Below, piece by piece: positions 18,831 through 30,324 of a stretch of DNA of 64,000 nt. A program made the translations under genes and the position numbers. A model generated the notes under the pieces. It did no database searches, was not told the DNA's origin, and saw only the letters and a program-made list of their open reading frames with translations. The DNA is from CAVRQM01 sp963756975 (GTDB lineage: Bacteria > Pseudomonadota > Alphaproteobacteria > Acetobacterales > Acetobacteraceae), in NCBI GenBank assembly GCA_963756975.1, contig CAVWPS010000002.1, positions 1,922,001 to 1,986,000 of the forward strand. Direction: 5' to 3'. Numbering within the stretch: position 1 is the stretch's first letter; each line of letters opens with the position of its first letter.

Positions 18831-19994
18831 TCAGAAGCACTTGTCGTTGCAGACCTTCAGCACCGACGCCGGCGGGTCTTGCTTGGTCACGTCCTTCAGC
18901 GCGCTCAGCAGGTCGATCTTTTTCACCCGCAGCGTCGGGATCGAGATGTACGGCGGCACGTCCATGCCGAGCAGCGCGTAGGCGGCGGACTTCGCCTCCG
19001 ACACGCCCTGGTCGTACGGACGCTGCGAGCCGACGGCGGTGAAATCGCCGCGCGCCACGTACACGGCACTGTCGGCCGCGATGTCGTTGGTCGTGACGAT
19101 CACGTTGCGCCCGAGCGTCTTGGCGGCCGCCACGACCTGTTCGGCCGGCGTGTCCCACGCGGCGAACACGCCCTTCATGTCGGGATGCGCGGTCATCATC
19201 GCGGTGGCCACGCCGTACGCCTTCTCGGGCGAGGTGATGGTCCCGATCTCGACCAGCTTGATCCCCGGATATTCGGCGAACGCGCGCTTCGCCCCCGTCG
19301 TGCGGACCGCGACCGAGTAATAGTAGTCGTACACCAGCGTCACGATGCCGACTTCGCCCTGGCCGTGCATCGCCTCGGCAAGCTCCTTGGCCGCGTAGTA
19401 GGCGTTCTGCTCGTTGTCGGACGCGGTGACCGAGATGTAGTCCTTGCCGGGCGCCATCCCGACCGGGACGTTGTCGAGGAACACAAGCTTGATGCCGGAC
19501 GCGGCGACCTTCTTGTACGCGGCGGCCTGCGATTGCGGGTCGATCGGGATCGAGAAGATCACGTCCGGCTTGCGCGCGGTCATCTGCTCGAGGTCGGCGA
19601 TCTGCTTGCCGGGCAGGAATTTCGCGTCCGTCACGGCGACGACGTCGATCCCGAAGCCTTTCAGCGTGTTCGTGATGCCCTCGATCTGCAGCTTCGGCCA
19701 GCCGGCATCCATCGTGTGCATCGCGATGCCGGCGGTGAAGTGGCCGGCCTTCAGCTTGGCGACCATGTCGGGGGTGAACTTGAACACGTCCGGCGACACG
19801 GCCGGCGGCCCGTCGGGGAAGCCCGGAACCGGCTGGCCATGCGGCGACAGCGGCAGCGGCTTCAGCAACTCGGTCGCTTCGGGCGGGATGTTGCCGGGCC
19901 ATTTGTAGTCGGCGGCCAGCGCCGGGCGGGCCATCGCCACGGTCGCCATCAGCGTCGCGCACGCCATCAGCCGGCGTGCAGTGCGGTTCGTCAT
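18831..19994 (-). CDS. Periplasmic sugar-binding protein of the ribose-type importer
   Basis: This 387-residue secreted binding protein has a signal peptide (MTNRTARRLMACATLMATVAM, cleavage after ARPALAA). It has a type I periplasmic fold similar to RbsB, with DVIFSIPIDPQSQAA, KLVFLDNVP and VFAAWDTPAEQVV. A Pro-rich leader of about 45 residues precedes the fold and is longer than in RbsB. The C-terminus ends with two cysteines (KVCNDKCF) that could form a disulfide. It is first in the operon binding protein-ATPase-permease; the promoter must lie in the 124 bases before it, after the glnA hairpin. The ligand is unknown. Confidence 0.88.
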   Translation of the reverse strand: MTNRTARRLMACATLMATVAMARPALAADYKWPGNIPPEATELLKPLPLSPHGQPVPGFPDGPPAVSPDVFKFTPDMVAKLKAGHFTAGIAMHTMDAGWPKLQIEGITNTLKGFGIDVVAVTDAKFLPGKQIADLEQMTARKPDVIFSIPIDPQSQAAAYKKVAASGIKLVFLDNVPVGMAPGKDYISVTASDNEQNAYYAAKELAEAMHGQGEVGIVTLVYDYYYSVAVRTTGAKRAFAEYPGIKLVEIGTITSPEKAYGVATAMMTAHPDMKGVFAAWDTPAEQVVAAAKTLGRNVIVTTNDIAADSAVYVARGDFTAVGSQRPYDQGVSEAKSAAYALLGMDVPPYISIPTLRVKKIDLLSALKDVTKQDPPASVLKVCNDKCF

Positions 19995-20069
19995 GTCGGT
20001 CTCTCCCCGGAAATCCGCCCGTCGTCGCGGGCTGGTAGCGCAATCATAGCGCCGGAAGCCGGAAATGCG

Positions 20070-20103
20070 AAAGCGGCGCGCCCGTTGCCGGACGCGCCGC
20101 TTT
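20070..20103 (-). terminator. Hairpin terminator after glnA
   Basis: The palindrome AAAGCGGCGCG ... CGCGCCGCTTT with a 12-base loop lies just past the glnA stop. Read on the minus strand, the stem is followed by TTTCGCATTT, a weak T-rich tail. It separates glnB-glnA from the sugar importer operon on the same strand. Confidence 0.75.
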
Positions 20104-20118
20104 GCGGAGGTTAGAGGC

Positions 20119-21540
<1,422 letters not shown>

Positions 21541-21620
21541 GTGTCTCATTCCTCATCGTTGAATTTTTGCCGGCGCGCGGACGCGCCCAGACAACCTTAA
21601 GCAAGCGATAGGCCAGTTCG

Positions 21621-23314
<1,694 letters not shown>

Positions 23315-23329
23315 ACGCGACGCCCGGAT

Positions 23330-23406
23330 GGCGGACGTAGCTCAGCTGGTAGAGCGCCAGGTTGTGGTCTTGGATGTCGCGGGTTCGAGCCCCGTCGTTC
23401 GCCCCA
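23330..23406 (+). tRNA. tRNA-His (GTG)
   Basis: The cloverleaf folds fully: acceptor GCGGACG pairs with CGTTCGC; the D arm follows (AGCTCAGCTGGTAGAGC); the anticodon stem-loop CCAGG-TTGTGGT-CTTGG has anticodon GTG; the T arm contains GGTTCGAGCCCC. The gene encodes C73 and CCA, and a G precedes position 1, so the G-1:C73 pair typical of most bacterial tRNA-His is templated. Many alphaproteobacteria instead have A73 and lack G-1. Confidence 0.95.
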
Positions 23407-23415
23407 TCCGGATAC

Positions 23416-23429
23416 GGTAGCACGCTACC
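23416..23429 (+). other. Short hairpin after tRNA-His
   Basis: GGTAGC-AC-GCTACC is a perfect 6-base inverted repeat 10 bases past the tRNA CCA end. It could assist 3' processing or termination, but there is no T-run after it. Confidence 0.4.
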
Positions 23430-23443
23430 ACAGCGAAAAAGCG

Positions 23444-23472
23444 TTGACCGGGCAGGGGTTTGGCCGCATATG
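23444..23472 (+). promoter_or_regulatory. Probable sigma-70 promoter of rplM-rpsI
   Basis: TTGACC at 23444-23449 and CATATG at 23467-23472 are separated by exactly 17 bases. They lie about 48 bases upstream of the rplM start, suiting a vegetative promoter for the ribosomal protein pair. Assigned by eye. Confidence 0.5.
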
Positions 23473-23519
23473 CGCGCCTCGTTCTCGTAAAACTCGTTTT
23501 CCCGGCAGGCGCATAAACC

Positions 23520-23984
23520 ATGATGAAGTCGACCCCGTCGCTTAAACCGGCGGATGTCAGCAAGGACTGGATTTTGATCGACGCCGACGGGCTGGTGCTC
23601 GGCCGGCTCGCCGTCCTGATCGCGACCCGCCTGCGCGGCAAGCACAAGCCCCAGTTCACCCCCCACGTCGATTGCGGCGACAACGTCGTCGTCATCAACG
23701 CCGAGCGGGTGCGCGTGACCGGCAACAAGGCCGACCAGTCGGTGTTCTACTACCACACCGGCTACCCCGGCGGCATCAAGGGCCGGACCATCCGCGCCCG
23801 CCTCGACAGCGCCCACCCGGAGCGGGTGCTGGAAAAGGCGGTCGAGCGCATGATCACCCGCGGCCCGCTGCAGCGCCGCCAGATGCGCCACCTGCACATC
23901 TACCAGGGCGCGGCCCATCCGCATGAGGGGCAGCAGCCGAAGACCGTCGACGTCGCGGCGATGAACCGCAAGAACAAGGTTTGA
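23520..23984 (+). CDS. rplM: 50S ribosomal protein L13
   Basis: This 154-residue ribosomal protein binds 23S rRNA early in 50S assembly. Typical features are [29 protein letters not shown] near the N-terminus and [14 protein letters not shown] in the centre, followed by [31 protein letters not shown]. Start at 23520 or the next ATG at 23523 cannot be told apart. rpsI follows after 4 bases, the usual L13-S9 operon. Confidence 0.97.
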   Translation: MMKSTPSLKPADVSKDWILIDADGLVLGRLAVLIATRLRGKHKPQFTPHVDCGDNVVVINAERVRVTGNKADQSVFYYHTGYPGGIKGRTIRARLDSAHPERVLEKAVERMITRGPLQRRQMRHLHIYQGAAHPHEGQQPKTVDVAAMNRKNKV

Positions 23985-23988
23985 TGCG

Positions 23989-24507
23989 ATGAGCGACACC
24001 CAGTCGACCGAGACCTCTGCCCAGCCGGCGGTCCAGACCCGCACCCTCGCCGACCTCAAGGACTTGGCGGTCGCGACCGCCGTGCCGGAGCGCCCCATCC
24101 GGGAAGCCAAGCGCGACGCGCAGGGCCGCAGCTACGCCACCGGTCGCCGCAAGAACGCGATCGCCCGCGTCTGGATCAAGCCGGGCAAGGGCGAGATCAA
24201 CGTCAACGGCAAGAAGGTCGGCACCTACTTCGCCCGCCCGGTGCTGCGGATGCTGATCACCCAGCCGTTCCTGGTCGCCGACCGCTACAACCAGTTCGAC
24301 GTCTACTGCACCGTGAACGGTGGCGGCCTGTCCGGTCAGGCCGGCGCGCTGCGGCATGGCATCAGCCGGGCCCTGACGTATTACGAGCCCGAGCTCCGCG
24401 CGATCCTCAAGGTCGCCGGCTTCCTGACCCGCGACAGCCGCGTGGTCGAGCGCAAGAAGTACGGCCGCGCCAAGGCCCGCCGCAGCTTCCAGTTCAGCAA
24501 GCGGTAG
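23989..24507 (+). CDS. rpsI: 30S ribosomal protein S9
   Basis: This 172-residue protein has an N-terminal extension of about 45 residues before the conserved S9 body, as in many alphaproteobacteria. [21 protein letters not shown] opens the fold and [19 protein letters not shown] follows. The C-terminus [17 protein letters not shown] reaches the P-site tRNA in the ribosome. It is co-transcribed with rplM. Its stop lies 12 bases from the end of the convergent secreted-protein gene. Confidence 0.97.
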   Translation: MSDTQSTETSAQPAVQTRTLADLKDLAVATAVPERPIREAKRDAQGRSYATGRRKNAIARVWIKPGKGEINVNGKKVGTYFARPVLRMLITQPFLVADRYNQFDVYCTVNGGGLSGQAGALRHGISRALTYYEPELRAILKVAGFLTRDSRVVERKKYGRAKARRSFQFSKR

Positions 24508-24519
24508 TCATCTGGCGTC

Positions 24520-25245
24520 CTAATCCCAGGACGCTTTCACGATCTTACGATACGCCCGTGCCCAGGCGACGACCTTATCGAGGTAGGCTCGCCTGGGCGG
24601 AGTCAGGTAGTCCGGCTGCCACTGGCTATCGTTCCACGTGCCCACTTCGTTGGGGAACCCGGCCAGCGTCGGGTCGACGAAAATGACGACCTGCAACCCG
24701 TTGCGGCGATTACGGTCGGTCACGTTCAACTGCGCCTCGATCATCGGACGAGCCAACCCTCCGTAGGGGGCCGCGGCGCGGTAGATGTCAGACCAGGGCG
24801 GTGTGGGCGAGAACTTCGACGTCATGTCGTGCGTGACATAAAGGCAGTCGAAGTCCCCAATATCTTTGGCGTCCGCCTCGTCCAGGTAGTCGTTCTTCCG
24901 GAAACAGCCGCTGGGCGGTCTCATCCCGTATCGCTCCCCGCGGAAATTACCGGACTGCGCCCCCGTGGCGTTGCCGTCCAAGATCGCGACCGCGACGATA
25001 TGGCCATTCGCGACCTGTATCAGACCCCTTCGCGACACTCCCGACCCGTTCTGACTGGAATTCGGAATCTCGTCCTGCTCCACCAACTGCCACGGCCCGG
25101 GTGGCATCGTGACCGTGGCGGGCCCGATCGAAACGCGCTGACTGCCGGTCGTGTCCGGCCGGTCGAGCCATCCCTGAGCCCTGGCGGCGGAAGCGGATGC
25201 GGCAGTCAGGACCAATACGATCCCAACGCCCATGTTAAGACGCAT
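24520..25245 (-). CDS. Secreted protein of unknown function
   Basis: I do not recognise this 241-residue protein. It begins with a clear signal peptide (MRLNMGVGIVLVLTAASASA, likely cleaved near ARAQG), so it is periplasmic or exported. The mature part is polar with several Trp and two Cys (SGCFRK and DFDCLYV) that may form a disulfide. Segments such as MPPGPWQLVEQDE look like an envelope-stress or lipoprotein-like domain, but I cannot assign a family. The ATG at 25245 is preferred; an earlier ATG at 25296 would place 17 residues before the signal peptide. Base composition is somewhat lower in GC than neighbouring housekeeping genes. Confidence 0.7.
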   Translation of the reverse strand: MRLNMGVGIVLVLTAASASAARAQGWLDRPDTTGSQRVSIGPATVTMPPGPWQLVEQDEIPNSSQNGSGVSRRGLIQVANGHIVAVAILDGNATGAQSGNFRGERYGMRPPSGCFRKNDYLDEADAKDIGDFDCLYVTHDMTSKFSPTPPWSDIYRAAAPYGGLARPMIEAQLNVTDRNRRNGLQVVIFVDPTLAGFPNEVGTWNDSQWQPDYLTPPRRAYLDKVVAWARAYRKIVKASWD

Positions 25246-25423
25246 CGACGTTCTCCGACCGGGCGCGACGCCTCTCAACTTACTGGTATTCGTCAAGTCA
25301 TCCTCGCTTTCTGGTGCCGTATCGAAACGGCCGTGAACCCTTGGCCCGATCGAACGTCATGATCGTAACATAACAAAGCCGCCATGCGGGCGGCTCCGAT
25401 CCGGCCGAGAGGGAGGGGCATCG

Positions 25424-26659
25424 ATGCTGACCGTCGCCGACACGATCCAAACCTTCATGCGTGACGATAGCCTGGTGATCGTCGACGCGCGCGGCCGCCG
25501 CCGGCTGATCGGCAACGAGGCGGCCCCGCCGACCGCGACGATCCACCTGGGCTCCCGCGCGGCCGACCTCTCGATCGCGCTCCGGCCCGGCCTCGCGTTC
25601 GGTGAGGCTTACATGTCCGGGGCGCTCACGATCGAGGGCGGCACCATCTACGACGTGCTCGCCGCCATCGCCCGCAATTTCAGGCATTTGCCGCGCCTGT
25701 CCTGGATCAATGTGGCGAGCCGGCTGTCGGGCCGGATCAAGCAGAGGAACCCGATCCAGCGCGCGAGGAAGAACGTCGCCCACCACTACGACCTGTCACC
25801 CGCGCTGTATGACCTGTTCCTCGACACCGACCGGCAATACTCGTGCGCCTATTTCGCGAACCCGACCGACAGCCTTGAGACGGCGCAGGCCAACAAGAAG
25901 CGCCACATCGCGTCCAAACTGCTGCTCGACCGCCAAAACCTGTCCGTGCTCGACATCGGCTCGGGCTGGGGTGGGCTCGGCCTGTATCTGGCCAGCGAGA
26001 CCGGCGCGCGTGTCACCGGGCTGACGCTCAGCGAGGAGCAGCATCGCGAGAGCCGCGCGCGATCGGCGCGCGCGGGACTGGCCAGCAGGGTCGAGTTCGC
26101 GCTGCGCGACTACCGGGCGGAGACGGGCCGCTACGACCGCATCGTCTCGGTCGGCATGTTCGAGCATGTCGGCAAGGTCAACTACCCGGAGTTCTTCGCC
26201 AAGATCAGCGACCTGCTTGCCGACGACGGCGTCGCGCTGCTGCACAGTTGCGGGTTCGGCGACGAGCCGAGCGCGATCAACCCGTTCATCCGCAAATACA
26301 TTTTTCCGGGCGCCGATCAGCCGTCGATGTCGGAGGTGTTCGCCGTCGTCGAACGCAGCGGCCTGGTCGTCACCGATGTCGAGATCCTGCACCTGCACTA
26401 CGCCGAGACGCTGCGGTGCTGGCGCGAGCGGTTCGTCGCCCGCTGGGACGAGGCGGCCCGGCTGTATGACGAGCGGTTCTGCCGGATGTGGGAGTGCTAC
26501 CTGGCGATGTGCGAGGTCGGCTTCCGGTATCTGACCAGCATGGTGTTCCAGATGCAGCTGACGCATCGCAAGGGCGTGGTGCCGATCACCCGCGACTACA
26601 TGTTCGAAGCCGAACACCGGCTCAGGACCGACGACATCCGGGCGATGGCGGCCGACTAG
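25424..26659 (+). CDS. Cyclopropane-fatty-acyl-phospholipid synthase family methyltransferase
   Basis: This 411-residue SAM-dependent enzyme of the CFA/mycolic acid synthase family has a lipid-binding N-terminal part (about 1-100), then YSCAYF, the SAM-binding glycine motif VLDIGSGWGGLGLYLA, LTLSEEQ, and FDRIVSVGMFEHVG-like (YDRIVSVGMFEHVGKVNY) containing the catalytic-region residues, and YIFPGADQPS. It adds a methylene bridge or methyl group to unsaturated acyl chains of membrane lipids. The convergent desaturase-like gene suggests a shared lipid-modification theme, though the two are not in one operon. A start at 25424 follows GAGAGGGAGGGG. Confidence 0.9.
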   Translation: MLTVADTIQTFMRDDSLVIVDARGRRRLIGNEAAPPTATIHLGSRAADLSIALRPGLAFGEAYMSGALTIEGGTIYDVLAAIARNFRHLPRLSWINVASRLSGRIKQRNPIQRARKNVAHHYDLSPALYDLFLDTDRQYSCAYFANPTDSLETAQANKKRHIASKLLLDRQNLSVLDIGSGWGGLGLYLASETGARVTGLTLSEEQHRESRARSARAGLASRVEFALRDYRAETGRYDRIVSVGMFEHVGKVNYPEFFAKISDLLADDGVALLHSCGFGDEPSAINPFIRKYIFPGADQPSMSEVFAVVERSGLVVTDVEILHLHYAETLRCWRERFVARWDEAARLYDERFCRMWECYLAMCEVGFRYLTSMVFQMQLTHRKGVVPITRDYMFEAEHRLRTDDIRAMAAD

Positions 26660-26676
26660 GACAGCCGACTAGGACA
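26651..26676. repeat. 13-base tandem duplication holding two convergent stop codons
   Basis: GCCGACTAGGACA occurs twice in direct succession. The CTAG in the first copy supplies the stop (TAG) of the methyltransferase on the plus strand, and the CTAG in the second supplies the stop of the desaturase-like gene on the minus strand. Confidence 0.85.
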
Positions 26677-27475
26677 GCCGGCTCCTCGCGAACGGCATCG
26701 CGAGCGCCCGGGCGAAGCCGTGGTCGGGGCCGGCGCTGGGATGGGTGTCGAGCCCCGCCTCGGTCTCGGCCTCCGACAGGTTCTGGAACGTGCGGAACAG
26801 CCGGTCCCAGACGCTGAACACGTCGCCGTAGTTGCTGTTCGTGTAGGGCAGCCGCGCGTGATGGTGGACATGGTGCAGGTTCGGCGTGATCAGCACCCAG
26901 CCCAGGATCCGGGCCGACCGCGCGTGGAGCCGGAACGAGGTGTGGGCCAGAATATTCGCCACGGTCTCGACCGTCTGGCGGAGCACCAGCACCTCCATCG
27001 AGGCGCCGCAGAGCAAGACCCACACCATCAGGAAGCCGTTGCGGACCACCGTCTCCCCGGGGTGCTCGCGAACCGTGGTCGAGACGTCGATCGCCTGATC
27101 GGTGTGATGGACCAGGTGGAAGCGCCAGAACAGCGGCACCTGGTGCATGGCGTAGTGGTAGATCCAGTCCAGGAAATCGAGCAGCACGAACATCAGGCCG
27201 TATTTGATCCACGGCGATTCGCCGCCCGGCAGCCAGTGCATCAGCCCGAGCCGGTGCGCGCTCGCCCATTGCGCGAGGAGCAGGCAGCAGATCGCCATCA
27301 CGGCCTGCACCGGCAGCACCAGCGCCGCGAACGAGCCGTTGATTCTGGCGCGATCCAGGGTGCGTGCGCGGTCGCGATCGAGCAGCCTGCCTTCCAGCGC
27401 GAAGCATGCGACGATCGTCAGGCCGAATAGGGCAGGCTGGATCGACGTCGCGTGCGCGGCCAGGAAGTCGATCAA
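26669..27475 (-). CDS. Sterol desaturase / fatty acid hydroxylase family protein
   Basis: This 268-residue membrane enzyme has a hydrophobic N-terminal half (at least three segments) and the histidine clusters of the di-iron hydroxylase family: HYAMHQ, HLVHHTD, and the C-terminal HHVHHH, with H.SFRLH between. These enzymes use O2 to hydroxylate or desaturate lipids; in bacteria the substrates include sterols, hopanoids, carotenoids and fatty acyl groups. No sterol genes adjoin it. It is convergent with the CFA-type methyltransferase. Confidence 0.9.
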   Translation of the reverse strand: MIDFLAAHATSIQPALFGLTIVACFALEGRLLDRDRARTLDRARINGSFAALVLPVQAVMAICCLLLAQWASAHRLGLMHWLPGGESPWIKYGLMFVLLDFLDWIYHYAMHQVPLFWRFHLVHHTDQAIDVSTTVREHPGETVVRNGFLMVWVLLCGASMEVLVLRQTVETVANILAHTSFRLHARSARILGWVLITPNLHHVHHHARLPYTNSNYGDVFSVWDRLFRTFQNLSEAETEAGLDTHPSAGPDHGFARALAMPFARSRLS

Positions 27476-27613
27476 TACGGAACTTCTCTCGATTGCGCGG
27501 AGGTGCCCGAACGCCGGGCCGGGGCCTGCCTAGCACGCCAGGCTGACGCGAAGCTGACATATCGCGGCCAGACGGTTCTTGACGGTCCGGCCGTCACGGA
27601 CAAAGACGGCCCC

Positions 27614-28528
27614 ATGGCGACAATCTTCATCGACGGCGAGGCCGGCACGACCGGGCTGCACCTCGCGACCGAATTGCGCGCGACCGCCGGGGTGGAGCTC
27701 ATCAGCCTAACCCCGGACCGCCGCCGCGACCCGGGCGCACGGCGCGACGCGATGGGCGCCGCCGATCTGATCGTGCTGTGCCTGCCGGACGACGCGGCGC
27801 GCGAAGCCGTCGCGATGATGCCGGAGGCGGCACGGGTGGTCGACGCGTCCAGCGCATTCCGGGTCGCAACCGGCTGGACCTACGGCTTTCCGGAACTCGC
27901 TCCCGATCAGCCCGCCGCGATCGCCTCGGCGCGTCGCGTGTCCAACCCAGGCTGCTATCCCACGGGCGCCATCGCGCTGCTGCGCCCGCTGGTCGACGCG
28001 GGGCTGATCCCGCCCGATCACCCGATCAGCGTCAACGCGGTCAGCGGCTATTCCGGCGGGGGCAAGGCGATGATCGCCGCGCACGAGCGCGACGGCGGCC
28101 CCGCGTTCGAGCTGTACGCGCTCGGTCTGACGCATAAGCACGTGGCCGAGCTGCAGACCCATTCCGGCCTCACGCGGCGGCCGATCTTCGTGCCCTCGGT
28201 GGGCCATTTCGCGCAGGGCATGCTGGTCAGCATCCCGCTGCACCTCGACACGCTGCCGGGCCGCCCGACGCTGGACGATCTCCGCGCGACGCTCGCGGCC
28301 CGTTACGGCGCGCCCCGTTCTGGAACGAGCGGGCGCGTGCGTGTGACCGCCACCCCGGCCGACGGCAAGCTCGAACCCGAAGCGTTGAACGGCACCGGCG
28401 ACCTGGAGCTGTTCGTGGCCGGCAACACGGACCATCGGCACGCGGTGCTGCTGGCCCGGCTCGACAATCTCGGCAAGGGCGCGTCGCTGGCCGCCGTGCA
28501 GAACATCGCCCTGATGCTCGGCCTGTGA
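27614..28528 (+). CDS. argC: N-acetyl-gamma-glutamyl-phosphate reductase, type 2
   Basis: ArgC catalyses the third step of arginine synthesis, reducing N-acetylglutamyl phosphate with NADPH. The 304-residue length and start (MATIFIDGEAGTTGLHL) fit the short type-2 form. VSNPGCYPTGA holds the active-site Cys (about residue 116), and SGYSGGGKAMI and HKHVAELQ follow. The ATG at 27614 is preferred over the 54-residue longer frame. The gene overlaps the gamma carbonic anhydrase by 4 bases (GTGA), as part of a coupled chain of three genes. Confidence 0.95.
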   Translation: MATIFIDGEAGTTGLHLATELRATAGVELISLTPDRRRDPGARRDAMGAADLIVLCLPDDAAREAVAMMPEAARVVDASSAFRVATGWTYGFPELAPDQPAAIASARRVSNPGCYPTGAIALLRPLVDAGLIPPDHPISVNAVSGYSGGGKAMIAAHERDGGPAFELYALGLTHKHVAELQTHSGLTRRPIFVPSVGHFAQGMLVSIPLHLDTLPGRPTLDDLRATLAARYGAPRSGTSGRVRVTATPADGKLEPEALNGTGDLELFVAGNTDHRHAVLLARLDNLGKGASLAAVQNIALMLGL

Positions 28529-29055
28529 TCCACGCGCTGGACGGCCTCGCACCGACGATCGACCCGTCCGCCTGGATCGCGCCGAACGCGATGGTGATCG
28601 GCGACGTCCATATCGGCGCGCAATCCGGCATCTGGTTTTCCGCCGTCGTGCGCGGCGACGACCAGCCGATCCGCATCGGTGCCCGCACCAACGTGCAGGA
28701 TGGCGGCATCGTCCACATCACGGCGGCGGGCGGCCCGACCACGATCGGCGACGACGTCACGATCGGGCACGGCGCGATCATCCACGCCTGCACGCTGCAC
28801 GATTGGGCGTTCGTCGGCATGGCCGCCTGCGTGCTCGACGGCGCGGTGATCGAGCGGGGCGGGATGCTGGCGGCGGGCGCGCTGCTGACGCCGCGCAAGC
28901 GGATCGGCCCGCACGAGCTATGGGCCGGATCGCCCGCGCGGCTGGTGCGGGTGATGGACGAGGCGGAGCAGGCGTTCTTCGCCCAGAACGCGCCGCATTA
29001 CGTGACCTTGGCGGCACGGTTCAAAGCCGGCCTGTCGAGCGTTGTCGGCCCATGA
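28525..29055 (+). CDS. Gamma carbonic anhydrase family protein
   Basis: This 176-residue left-handed beta-helix protein of hexapeptide repeats (visible as [IV]GDDVTIGHGAIIHACTL and similar) is of the YrdA/CaiE/gamma-CA type. The metal ligands are likely the His in GGIVHIT and those in TIGHGAIIHAC. The NVQDG motif precedes them as expected. It may interconvert CO2 and bicarbonate or be an inactive relative. The GTG start at 28525 overlaps the argC stop, and its own stop overlaps the ATG of the lipoprotein gene (ATGA), so all three are probably translated together. Confidence 0.92.
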   Translation: MIHALDGLAPTIDPSAWIAPNAMVIGDVHIGAQSGIWFSAVVRGDDQPIRIGARTNVQDGGIVHITAAGGPTTIGDDVTIGHGAIIHACTLHDWAFVGMAACVLDGAVIERGGMLAAGALLTPRKRIGPHELWAGSPARLVRVMDEAEQAFFAQNAPHYVTLAARFKAGLSSVVGP

Positions 29056-29615
29056 AACCGTCCTTGCTCGCCCTGGCGCTCGCGGTAGCGGGATGCAACG
29101 GCGTCACCACCGCGACGCTCGACCATGCGGTCCTGCCGACCAACGCCGTCGGCCAGCCGATCGTCTCGCCTGACTATGCGGTCGGTCTGGTCGCCTACAC
29201 GCTCGGCCATCCTTCCTCGACCGACGGACAGCCGGCCCATGCGGCCCTGGCGCTGGCGGCCGTGGATTACTTGGCCGGCGATTTCTACGTCGATCCGCGC
29301 TTCGAGGCGCTGCCGGCGTTGGACAAGGTTCGGATGATGCAGGGCCGGGGCGAGGTGCGGCGGCTGCTCGGGATCGCGCCGGGTTCGACGTCGCAACAGG
29401 TGGTCGACGGCCTGATCGCCGCGTCCGGCGGTTACAACGCCAACGATCAGGAGGCGGTGGTCAAGGCGCTGCCGGTCAGCGTGTTCACGCTCGGTCCGGC
29501 CCGGACGACGGAGATCCTGTCGCACCTGCCGTATCTGGTCAGCGCCAACGCCGCCGCCCAGAACGCCAATGCCTCCCTGTCCTTCGGTTGCGGCGGCAGC
29601 GGCAACTGTTTCTGA
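29052..29615 (+). CDS. Putative lipoprotein, tandem copy 1
   Basis: I do not recognise a named family for this 187-residue protein. It starts MKPSLLALALAVAGCNG, a short signal peptide with a lipobox (VAGC), so it should be lipid-anchored facing the periplasm. The body has AVDYLAGDFYVDPRF, SQQVVDGLIAA and LPVSVFTLG, and it ends in a Gly/Cys-rich tail (FGCGGSGNCF). The next gene at 29746 is a clear paralog with the same segment order. Its ATG overlaps the gamma-CA stop by 4 bases, tying its expression to argC. A role is unknown. Confidence 0.75.
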   Translation: MKPSLLALALAVAGCNGVTTATLDHAVLPTNAVGQPIVSPDYAVGLVAYTLGHPSSTDGQPAHAALALAAVDYLAGDFYVDPRFEALPALDKVRMMQGRGEVRRLLGIAPGSTSQQVVDGLIAASGGYNANDQEAVVKALPVSVFTLGPARTTEILSHLPYLVSANAAAQNANASLSFGCGGSGNCF

Positions 29616-29745
29616 CGACCGGCGGGCCGCGACGAATCGCGCGACCGGAATAGGGCGGGGTCGTGGCAATGGTTCGCACATCGCCGTGACGGCGCTGGAC
29701 CGGACCTCGCGTCGTCATATTTTCAGGTGCGAACGGAGAAGAACC

Positions 29746-30324
29746 ATGTCGCACCGCATTCTTGCCGTCGCACTCGCCGCCACGCTGGCCGGCTGCGCGA
29801 ACGGCGTCTCGACCGCAACCATCGACCATTCCGTGATCCCGCAGGACGCGGGCGGAACTCAGATCCTGTCTCCCGAGGGTGCGATCGGCTATGCCGCCTA
29901 TTCCCTCGGGCATCCCTCGTCGACGTTGAACCGGCCGGGCAACGCGGCGCTCGCGGTGGCCGCCGTCGACTATCTGGCCGGCGATTTCTACACGGACCCG
30001 CGTTTCGTCGGCATTCCGGCCGAGGACAAGATCCGCATGTTGCAGGGCCGCGACGAGGAGCGGCAGGCGCTCGGGATCGCGCCCGGCGCCACGTCGCAGC
30101 AGGTCGTCGATGGCCTGATCGCGGCGTATCCATTCTACCAGGCGAACGATTTCGCCGGTGCCGCCAAGGTGCTTCCGGTCAGCGTGTTCACGCTCGGGGC
30201 AGCCGGCACGACGCGGGTTCTGTCCCACTTGCCGCCGCTCGTCAGCGCGAACGCCGCCGCGCAGAACGCCAACGCGTTCGAAAACTCCGGCTGCCTGAAC
30301 GGCAACGGCGGCGGCTGCTTCTGA
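29746..30324 (+). CDS. Putative lipoprotein, tandem copy 2
   Basis: This 192-residue protein is a paralog of the preceding gene. It has MSHRILAVALAATLAGCANG with lipobox LAGC, then GVSTATIDH, SLGHPSST, AAVDYLAGDFY, SQQVVDGLIAA, LPVSVFTLG, LSHLPPLVSANAAAQNANA, and a terminal Gly/Cys tail (GNGGGCF). The shared blocks run the whole length, so this is a tandem duplication that has diverged. The start at 29746 has GGAGAAG upstream, giving it its own ribosome site, unlike copy 1. Function is unknown; two extra conserved Cys near the end could pair or bind metal. Confidence 0.78.
   Translation: MSHRILAVALAATLAGCANGVSTATIDHSVIPQDAGGTQILSPEGAIGYAAYSLGHPSSTLNRPGNAALAVAAVDYLAGDFYTDPRFVGIPAEDKIRMLQGRDEERQALGIAPGATSQQVVDGLIAAYPFYQANDFAGAAKVLPVSVFTLGAAGTTRVLSHLPPLVSANAAAQNANAFENSGCLNGNGGGCF

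Noticed and set aside
26164..26680. Programmed frameshift or recoding as cause of the many shifts
   Set aside because: The shift sites in the eight genes share no slippery heptamer or stem-loop and differ in direction; sequencing error is simpler. This stretch itself shows no shift.
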